Of a stretch of 38,199 nt of DNA, positions 33,740 through 38,199 are shown one piece after another. The translations under genes and the position numbers were made by a program. Location of the stretch: NCBI GenBank assembly GCA_028718225.1, contig JAQUMI010000010.1, positions 1 through 38,199 on the forward strand. The letters run 5' to 3'. The DNA comes from Candidatus Omnitrophota bacterium (lineage in GTDB: Bacteria; Omnitrophota; Gorgyraeia; Gygaellales; Profunditerraquicolaceae). Each line of letters begins with the position of its first letter. The first letter of the stretch is position 1. The notes under the pieces were generated by a model. It worked only from the letters and a program-made list of their open reading frames with translations. It searched no databases and had not been told where the DNA came from.

Positions 33740-34586
33740 TCTTTGCCCCGCAAATACCTAGATATAGGTTAATAAATTTATTCCGATAAGAAAGGTCCTT
33801 CTCCACGATAGGAGTACCCCGGGAATAGCTAACTGCTATTTCTCTGCTAAAGGGGATCTTCATTAAAACAGGGATGTACCCTTGCCTGCAATAATCTTCT
33901 ACTTTGCCATCTCCAATATCAGAGCGGTTAATAACTACGCCAAATGGTATTTGTAATTTTCGTAATACCTCAACAGCTAAAATCAAATCATTTAAACCGA
34001 AGGGTGTCGGCTCTGTCACCAATACGCAAAAGTCGCTCCCCTTAACTGCCGTGATCACCGGACACGATGTCCCGGGTGGAGCATCAATAATTACCGTCTT
34101 TGTAGGGTTGATATAATTTTTTACCTGCCGGATCAAAGGCGGAGACATTGTTTCCCCGATATTAAGACGGCCCTGGACAAACTGCATATTGCCCTTCTCG
34201 CCCATTTCTATTATTCCAATCTTTTTACTAACTTCCTTTATTGCCCCTCGAGGACAAAGTAAACTACACGCCCCGCATCCATGGCAAAGATGTGTAAAGA
34301 TTAAAACACTCCCCTTGTTACTGCTATCTCCCGGCACCACTGCTATAGCATGGTAGGCGCATACATCACGGCACTTTCCGCAATGCGTACATTTGGCTTC
34401 ATCAACTTCCGGCACCGGAATAGACGCCCCCACCTTATCTTTTATGTACGGCTTAATAAACAGGTGCGCATTCGGCTCTTCCACGTCGCAATCCAGAAGC
34501 TGAATATTTTTTAGAGACAGGGCTAAATTAACTGCAACCGTAGTTTTTCCCGTTCCGCCTTTTCCACTTGCTATTGAAATAATCAT
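33717..34586 (-). CDS. MinD-superfamily P-loop ATPase with inserted ferredoxin domain (1 of 2)
   Basis: This 289-residue paralogue of the next gene has Walker A ASGKGGTGKTT (residues 7-16). Ferredoxin motifs are at Cys66-69-72-76 and Cys101-104-107-111, followed by VIIDAPPGTSCPV and LVTEPTPFGLND. Both domains are intact. A pair of such ATPases is typical of ORP-like operons, where they are thought to form a heteromeric, ATP-dependent metal-cluster handling complex in the cytoplasm. It begins three bases after the methyltransferase gene and overlaps the second ATPase by 23 bases. Confidence 0.93.
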   Translation of the reverse strand: MIISIASGKGGTGKTTVAVNLALSLKNIQLLDCDVEEPNAHLFIKPYIKDKVGASIPVPEVDEAKCTHCGKCRDVCAYHAIAVVPGDSSNKGSVLIFTHLCHGCGACSLLCPRGAIKEVSKKIGIIEMGEKGNMQFVQGRLNIGETMSPPLIRQVKNYINPTKTVIIDAPPGTSCPVITAVKGSDFCVLVTEPTPFGLNDLILAVEVLRKLQIPFGVVINRSDIGDGKVEDYCRQGYIPVLMKIPFSREIAVSYSRGTPIVEKDLSYRNKFINLYLGICGAKNEANSRH

Positions 34587-34589
34587 TGC

Positions 34590-35201
34590 CTAAGTACTAC
34601 CTCTCTCAGCAATAAGGACGCATTGGTATATGCTCTTTGTTTGCTTGACCGAAAAACCCCTTTTTATTAAATATGCTTTAGCATCCGGCAAGCTTACTTG
34701 TCCAACCTCATGCTTATTGCCCTCAAGGCCGTGGATTTTATCCATAATCTTAAAGCCTTCTTGAGTAAAATCAGCTAGTATCAGTTTGCCTTGATAGGGA
34801 ATGAGCCGGATTAACTCATTAATTACCTGATAGGGGTTGCGCAGATGGTGCAGGACATTTACCGAAAAAACTGTATTGAAACTTGCTTCGGTAAAACTTG
34901 TACGCTCGCCATTTTCAATCCTGAAATCTATCTGTTTCTCAAAACCAAAATACGCGATATTTAACTTGGCGAAATGCTGTTCATCCGCCGATATGTCAAA
35001 AGTAACAAACGAATAGCCTGCCTTAGCCAAAGTGAGCGCAAAATGGCCCTTTCCGGTTCCGGCTTCAAGGATTTTCCCATAAAGAGGCTTCGCCTGTTCA
35101 AGGATAAAACCTCTTTCCTTACCTACATCGTAACCGAAACTTTTATATAGTGCTTCTCGCTCTAAGTATTTTTTGTGATTCTCTACAACTTCTTTATCCA
35201 A
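34590..35201 (-). CDS. Class I SAM-dependent methyltransferase
   Basis: This 203-residue Rossmann methyltransferase has motif I ILEAGTGKGHFALTLAKAG, VTFDIS as motif II, and NTVFSVNVLHHLRNP as motif IV/post-I, close to the UbiE/Methyltransf_11 group. The start is probably TTG at 35201, with TTAGGA (overlapping the stop of the mini-ferritin gene) nine bases upstream; no ATG occurs in the first part of the domain. Methyltransferases of this type recur beside MinD/NifX gene pairs in anaerobes, but the substrate is unknown. Confidence 0.85.
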   Translation of the reverse strand: MDKEVVENHKKYLEREALYKSFGYDVGKERGFILEQAKPLYGKILEAGTGKGHFALTLAKAGYSFVTFDISADEQHFAKLNIAYFGFEKQIDFRIENGERTSFTEASFNTVFSVNVLHHLRNPYQVINELIRLIPYQGKLILADFTQEGFKIMDKIHGLEGNKHEVGQVSLPDAKAYLIKRGFSVKQTKSIYQCVLIAERGST

Positions 35202-35212
35202 TTCTGTTATTC

Positions 35213-35464
35213 CTAATCGTGCTCTTTAAACATCTTGTCTTGCGTGGGATCATTTTTCCTAACCCACTCCATAAGCATTGCCGCATGTTCTTTCTCTTCA
35301 TTCATATTATGCGCAAGGAGCTTCTTTAATGATTCATCGTCGGTAGCATCTATTCTTTCCTGATAAAAATCAATTGCTTCAAGTTCCTCGCGTAAGGACT
35401 TTCTCGCTCTCTCCAAATCAACGTGTTTAGGATCTATTTTTTCCAGTGGCTCAAAGAATGGCAT
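35213..35464 (-). CDS. EncFtn-type ferritin-like protein without encapsulin targeting tail
   Basis: This 83-residue two-helix ferritin-like protein closely resembles encapsulated ferritin. The segments REELEAIDFYQERIDAT and AHNMNEEKEHAAMLMEW parallel the Rhodospirillum rubrum EncFtn core. Glu27, Glu57 and His60 align with its ferroxidase ligands Glu32, Glu62 and His65. EncFtn dimers oxidise Fe(II) but store iron only with an encapsulin shell. This protein ends at FKEHD and lacks the C-terminal encapsulin-targeting peptide, and no encapsulin gene is in the window. In a Fur-led operon it may detoxify or sense ferrous iron. Confidence 0.83.
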   Translation of the reverse strand: MPFFEPLEKIDPKHVDLERARKSLREELEAIDFYQERIDATDDESLKKLLAHNMNEEKEHAAMLMEWVRKNDPTQDKMFKEHD

Positions 35465-35482
35465 TTCCTCTCCCTTCTTTTC

Positions 35483-35860
35483 TTAAATGCTTTTTCCCGG
35501 CATACCGAATTTTGAACTTACGCTCGGAGCATCTGCGGGTTTATACTTTCCGTTTTTGTAACCGTCTATTGCTTCTTTTACCGTCCCGGAAACTTCGGTA
35601 AATATGCTAATCCCTGCAGCTGACAATACCTGATGCGCGTTGGGTCCAATGTTCCCGGTAAGGACTGCCTTAACTCCTTTGGATACCATAAGCTGGCCTG
35701 ATTGAATACCTGCTCCTCCTTGAAATTGAAGATTAGCATTCTCCTGCGCCTCAAAATTACCGGTATCAGTATTAAAAAAAATGAAATTCTGGCACCGGCC
35801 GAAGCGGGAATCAACCTTAGAATCCAAAGTTTTGCCTTCTGAAGTAATACAGATCTTCAT
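35483..35860 (-). CDS. NifX/NifB-fold (dinitrogenase Fe-Mo cofactor family) protein 2
   Basis: This 125-residue protein of the NifX/NafY/ORP fold begins MKICITSEGKTLDSKVDSRF, with the FGRCQNFIFF motif and GVKAVLTGNIGPNAHQVL. The family binds metal-sulfur clusters; the Desulfovibrio orange protein, of the same fold, carries a Mo-Cu-S cluster. The frame is open to 35935, but the longer form would overlap the previous gene. The ATG at 35860 has GAAGG seven bases upstream and begins exactly at the conserved first beta strand. It follows the first NifX-fold gene by 16 bases. Confidence 0.9.
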   Translation of the reverse strand: MKICITSEGKTLDSKVDSRFGRCQNFIFFNTDTGNFEAQENANLQFQGGAGIQSGQLMVSKGVKAVLTGNIGPNAHQVLSAAGISIFTEVSGTVKEAIDGYKNGKYKPADAPSVSSKFGMPGKSI

Positions 35861-35876
35861 ATTCACACCTTCTTTC

Positions 35877-36254
35877 TTAACGACAACTGCTGCTTTCGCC
35901 ATGTTCACGGCAAGCTTCCAACCCACCCAGGGCATTATTCATAAAATCATCGAGCGCCTTTTGTACGTTACCGGAATAACCAAACACCTGAACGCCTGCT
36001 TGGGCGAATTTGGCTTGTGCCCCCATTCCCATACCGCCAGCGATAACATGGGTTATCTTATACCTTAGGATCTCATCAACCGCAATACACCCGCCTCCGC
36101 CATGCACAGCGGTATTCGGCACAATACGAGTACCTGTAATCTTCTTCTTATCTTTATCAATATCCGCTAAGAAGAAAAATTTGCACTGGCCGAAATGAGT
36201 GCAGACATTACCATGCACGCCATTTTCATCTTCCAAAACGACTCCGACTCTCAT
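35877..36254 (-). CDS. NifX/NifB-fold (dinitrogenase Fe-Mo cofactor family) protein 1
   Basis: This 125-residue protein has MRVGVVLEDENGVHG, THFGQCKFFFLAD, a His-Gly-rich VHGGGGCIAVDEIL, and HVIAGGMGMGAQAKF. It ends with a short Cys/His tail (ACREHGESSSCR) absent from its partner, which could bind metal. The fold is that of NifX and ORP cluster carriers. The two copies in tandem, together with paired MinD-type ATPases, are the main reason to call the operon ORP-like. It lies 38 bases after the DUF5320 gene. Confidence 0.88.
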   Translation of the reverse strand: MRVGVVLEDENGVHGNVCTHFGQCKFFFLADIDKDKKKITGTRIVPNTAVHGGGGCIAVDEILRYKITHVIAGGMGMGAQAKFAQAGVQVFGYSGNVQKALDDFMNNALGGLEACREHGESSSCR

Positions 36255-36292
36255 ATTTAATAGACTCCTTTCTTAACGAAGCTTTGATATAA

Positions 36293-36541
36293 CTATTTCT
36301 CCTCTGGTATTTCGCGGCTAAAACAGCCAAATGCCTGCATACTTCTTTGCGCCCTCATCCAACCGGGAAGCCCTGTAGCGTAAAAGCAATTACGCCGCCC
36401 CCTACCTCCTTTGCCTCTTGCGTAAAAAGAACCCCTTTCAGGCCGCTTTCCGGCCGCGCTTAAAGGTACAGCACAATAGCCTCTGCCGCCACCTGTCAGC
36501 GGGCCTTGTCCTCTTGGTCCTGTTCCGTCAAAACCTGGCAT
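36293..36541 (-). CDS. DUF5320 small Gly/Cys-rich protein
   Basis: This 82-residue protein begins with the DUF5320 signature MPGFDGTGPRGQGPLTGGGRGYC. The rest is Gly/Arg-rich with scattered aromatics and cysteines. AGGAGGT lies seven bases upstream of the ATG at 36541; an ATG three codons earlier is too close to that site. The family accompanies NifX-fold and MinD-type genes in many anaerobes, and its function is unknown. It is the first gene after the second copy of the operator (36562-36586). Confidence 0.83.
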   Translation of the reverse strand: MPGFDGTGPRGQGPLTGGGRGYCAVPLSAAGKRPERGSFYARGKGGRGRRNCFYATGLPGWMRAQRSMQAFGCFSREIPEEK

Positions 36542-36561
36542 CACTATCACCTCCTTTTATT

Positions 36562-36586
36562 GTTATTGAAAACCATTTCCATTAAC
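36562..36586 (-). promoter_or_regulatory. Operator-like inverted repeat upstream of DUF5320
   Basis: This imperfect 25-base inverted repeat has the core GAAAACCATTTCCATT on the plus strand. The fur leader has GAAAATGGTTTCCATT, identical except for an inverted central triplet (TGG versus CCA). On the minus strand it lies downstream of a TATATT (near 36601-36596) that could be a -10, though no good -35 is visible. It probably binds the Fur-family protein encoded just upstream. Confidence 0.5.
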
Positions 36587-36604
36587 AAGTAAAAAAATAT
36601 AGGG

Positions 36605-37078
36605 TTACTTCTTGCCATTACATTTGTCACATAAGCCGTAAAATTGAATAACATGATTATTGATCCTAAAATTATACTTTTTCCCCAGGCCCTTTTCTGT
36701 CTGCTGTAAAAGCTCTACTTCTTCATCAATAAAGTCTGCATAATCAATCACCCTGTTGCAACCGGTACAAACTAAATGATGGTGATGATGCGCCCCTTTA
36801 GGCCCTTCGGCTAACTCGTAGCGCGCCCTCCCATCGCCAAAATCAAGCTTATAAACAATACCAAGGTTAGATAAAACATCTAATGTCCTGTAAATCGTAG
36901 TCAACCCGACATTAGGATATCTAGGATGCACCTTAATGTAGATATCCTCGGCGCTTAAGTGGCCTTCTGACCTAGATAGGATATCCAGGATAGCCTCCCT
37001 GCCGGTAGTAAGCCTATATCCGCATCCTCTAAACTTTCCATGCCACCAACCCTGTCCTTGACAATTGCCTCTGGGCAT
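36605..37078 (-). CDS. Fur-family metal-dependent transcriptional repressor
   Basis: This 157-residue protein has a winged-helix DNA-binding domain (YRLTTGREAILDIL, then NVGLTTIYRTLDVLSNLGIV), an HHHHH metal-binding run at residues 97-101, and two structural zinc pairs (Cys104/Cys107 and Cys150/Cys153). A 20-residue N-terminal extension rich in Gly, Trp and Cys (NCQGQGWWHGKFRGC) precedes the fold. The ATG at 37078 is chosen because AAGGAG lies nine bases upstream; the ATG at 37087 is only two bases from that site. The palindrome in its own promoter suggests autorepression. The metal could be Fe, Zn or Mn, so Fur, Zur and PerR assignments remain open. Confidence 0.88.
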   Translation of the reverse strand: MPRGNCQGQGWWHGKFRGCGYRLTTGREAILDILSRSEGHLSAEDIYIKVHPRYPNVGLTTIYRTLDVLSNLGIVYKLDFGDGRARYELAEGPKGAHHHHHLVCTGCNRVIDYADFIDEEVELLQQTEKGLGKKYNFRINNHVIQFYGLCDKCNGKK

Positions 37079-37093
37079 ATTTAACATAACTCC

Positions 37094-37119
37094 TTAATGA
37101 AAATGGTTTCCATTATTAA
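37094..37119 (-). promoter_or_regulatory. Operator palindrome in the fur leader
   Basis: A perfect AATGG-TTT-CCATT inverted repeat (37102-37114) lies within a longer AT-rich dyad of about 26 bases, just downstream of the -10 and spanning the expected transcription start. Binding here would block initiation. Its core matches the site at 36562-36586, which supports one regulator acting on both. Confidence 0.6.
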
Positions 37120-37146
37120 TATATACTATACTAGCACTCTAGTCAA
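37118..37146 (-). promoter_or_regulatory. Sigma70-type promoter of the fur-led operon
   Basis: On the minus strand, a TTGACT -35 (37146-37141), a 17-base spacer and a TATATT -10 (37123-37118), each one mismatch from consensus. Transcription would start near 37111, inside the palindrome, giving a leader of about 30 bases before the fur ATG. Confidence 0.75.
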
Positions 37147-37432
37147 GTTTTATCTTGTTTTTTTGAGTTAGGGAAATTTAGAATCCCAGAAGGAATTTCT
37201 GAAAAAAAATCGCTTCAAACTATATTTTAAAAGAACGCCTACTCTTTAAAGCAGTGCCCTTTCCTAACTGGCGGAAGACGTGGACGATAGGCGAACCCTA
37301 CATACCCTTGAAATACTGCTACTTATAAAAATTCATCGAAAACGTAGCATGGGTTGGCTTATCGCCCTTGACGAGTCCGTATTCCCATCTTTACATCGCA
37401 ACAAAACTATCAACAAAAAAACCTGAGGTAGT
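37147..37432. other. Gene-free gap with decayed inverted repeat
   Basis: With the fur promoter this makes a 345-base gap without a credible reading frame. It contains an imperfect inverted repeat with 23-base arms (37283-37305 and 37344-37366, about 16 matches) around a 38-base spacer. A tRNA-3'-end-like stretch (minus strand CTTCCGCCA near 37268-37276, preceded by GGGTTCG at 37292-37298) overlaps the left arm, but no matching 5' acceptor strand is seen. The methyltransferase transcript is followed by a T7 run (37416-37422) with only a weak stem. It may be remnant tRNA or mobile-element DNA, or an unrecognised structured RNA. Confidence 0.3.
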
Positions 37433-38050
37433 TTAGACTTTCTGAAATATATAATTTCTCCATTTTTGCTCAAAAAGACTTTTGTCCAAATACCCTTCTC
37501 TTATGAAGCACAAACCCGCCCTCTGAGCATTTATCACTAAACATTCTTTATTGAAACAATGCACTTCTCTGCGGATCCTTCTGCCACTAACTTCTAAAGT
37601 GCTCCAATCTTCATTAATGCCCCGGCCATCCTGAACTATTGCGAGAAGGTGCCCTTTTTTAGCTATTAAATCAGCTACATTGCGCAAAACTGTTTCCAAT
37701 AGGTTTTCGGTCACATGAACCAAAGATGCACAGGCAAAAACGGCATCAAATCTTCCAAGTCTATTATCTAATTGAAGAAAATCCATAACTTCAAATATGC
37801 ATTGAGGGCATCGCTCCTTTGCGACCCTGATACATTCACAACTAAAATCAATACCGACCACTATTGCACCTAATGATTCCAATCGCGCACTCTCGTGTCC
37901 AGGGCCACAGCCCAGATCTAATATACGTGGTTTAGTCGGAAGAAGGCTGAAAAAATCTTTTATCGTTGGCAATAAAATATCATTTTTATACCATTCATCA
38001 GCGGTCTTTTCTGCCATCAAATCATAAAATAACTTTGTTTCGTCTTTCAT
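37433..38050 (-). CDS. Class I SAM-dependent methyltransferase
   Basis: This 205-residue Rossmann methyltransferase has motif I RILDLGCGPGHESARLESLG, motif II VGIDFS, and FDAVFACASLVHV as motif IV. The C-terminal strand pattern suits a small-molecule methyltransferase. GGGA lies five bases before the ATG. It stands alone between a probable tRNA-Ser gene and the fur operon, with a hairpin (ATTGTT/AACAAT, 38079-38094) in its leader. The product is unrelated in detail to the methyltransferase at 34590. The substrate is unknown. Confidence 0.85.
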   Translation of the reverse strand: MKDETKLFYDLMAEKTADEWYKNDILLPTIKDFFSLLPTKPRILDLGCGPGHESARLESLGAIVVGIDFSCECIRVAKERCPQCIFEVMDFLQLDNRLGRFDAVFACASLVHVTENLLETVLRNVADLIAKKGHLLAIVQDGRGINEDWSTLEVSGRRIRREVHCFNKECLVINAQRAGLCFIREGYLDKSLFEQKWRNYIFQKV

Positions 38051-38120
38051 TTAAATCCCAAGAAAAAACATTGTTCTCCAACAATATTAGCAAATACCTT
38101 CAATTTCACTCTAGGGTTCG

Positions 38121-38147
38121 CGTCCACAATTAGTGTGGACGTTTTTT
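38121..38147 (+). terminator. Hairpin with T-run, plus-strand terminator-like
   Basis: CGTCCACA (38121-38128) and TGTGGACG (38134-38141) form an 8-base perfect stem around a 5-base loop, followed on the plus strand by TTTTTT. It has the form of a Rho-independent terminator, but no plus-strand gene precedes it. A second hairpin (ACCTTCC/GGAAGGT, 38148-38169) follows, also without a T-run on the minus strand. Confidence 0.5.
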
Positions 38148-38182
38148 ACCTTCCTTCTCGTCGGAAGGTTCACCCCAAAAAC

Positions 38183-38199
38183 TGGCGGAGAGGCAGGGA
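38183..38199 (-). tRNA. 3' end of probable tRNA-Ser, truncated by window edge
   Basis: On the minus strand the last bases read TCCCTGCCTCTCCGCCA: the 3' half of a T stem (CCCTG), an acceptor strand CCTCTCC, discriminator G and encoded CCA. A GGAGAGG 5' acceptor, implied by this strand, is typical of tRNA-Ser. Only 17 bases are visible, so isotype is tentative. Confidence 0.55.

Noticed and set aside
33434-33772. Plus-strand open frame of 112 codons
   Set aside because: It is antisense to the ferredoxin and Walker A regions of the MinD-like ATPase, which are unmistakable.

Overview
The window comes from an anaerobic bacterium, probably an uncultured lineage such as Candidatus Omnitrophota or a neighbouring phylum. 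This is inferred from gene content only: many B12-binding radical SAM proteins, ferredoxin-bearing MinD-type ATPases, a DUF5320 protein, and no respiratory or phage genes. Every supported gene lies on the minus strand, so transcription runs from high to low coordinates.

Region 1 (about 37.1-38.2 kb) holds the last bases of a probable tRNA-Ser cut by the window edge, hairpins, a class I methyltransferase, and a 345-base gene-free gap with a decayed inverted repeat. Region 2 (about 29.9-37.15 kb) is one compact metal and iron-sulfur operon. Its order is a Fur-family repressor, DUF5320, two NifX/NifB-fold proteins, an EncFtn-type mini-ferritin, a methyltransferase, two MinD-like ATPases with inserted ferredoxins, a DUF2099 (methanogenesis marker 8) protein, an IscU/NifU-type scaffold, a ZIP transporter and a metallo-beta-lactamase-fold protein. 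A good sigma70 promoter precedes fur, and a palindromic operator is shared by the fur and DUF5320 leaders. A bidirectional hairpin terminator ends the operon. The paired ATPases and NifX-fold proteins recall the orange-protein (ORP) operon of Desulfovibrio.

Region 3 (1-29.8 kb) begins with an M15 peptidase lipoprotein and continues as a long surface-glycan locus. It has a sugar amidotransferase (PP-loop), an SxtJ-like and a DUF5989 small membrane protein, a carbamoyltransferase, an SGNH hydrolase with a TPR insert, two GT-C glycosyltransferases, a UDP-galactopyranose-mutase-like flavoprotein, a Wzm/Wzt-type ABC exporter, two GT4 and two GT2 glycosyltransferases, asparagine synthase, and a U32-family protein. 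Five radical SAM genes with six radical SAM domains are interspersed. The locus looks able to build, modify (amidate, carbamoylate, perhaps acylate) and export a polysaccharide.

The most unusual feature is a repeated module of about 200 residues. Four tandem copies form the C-terminal 880 residues of the ABC ATPase, where Wzt proteins normally carry one glycan-binding domain. A fifth copy is the N-terminal part of the next gene product, which continues as a B12-binding radical SAM enzyme fused to a second radical SAM/SPASM enzyme. This suggests that a glycan-recognition module is shared by an exporter and a radical enzyme. The last gene at the left edge is a radical SAM gene interrupted by an in-frame TAG.
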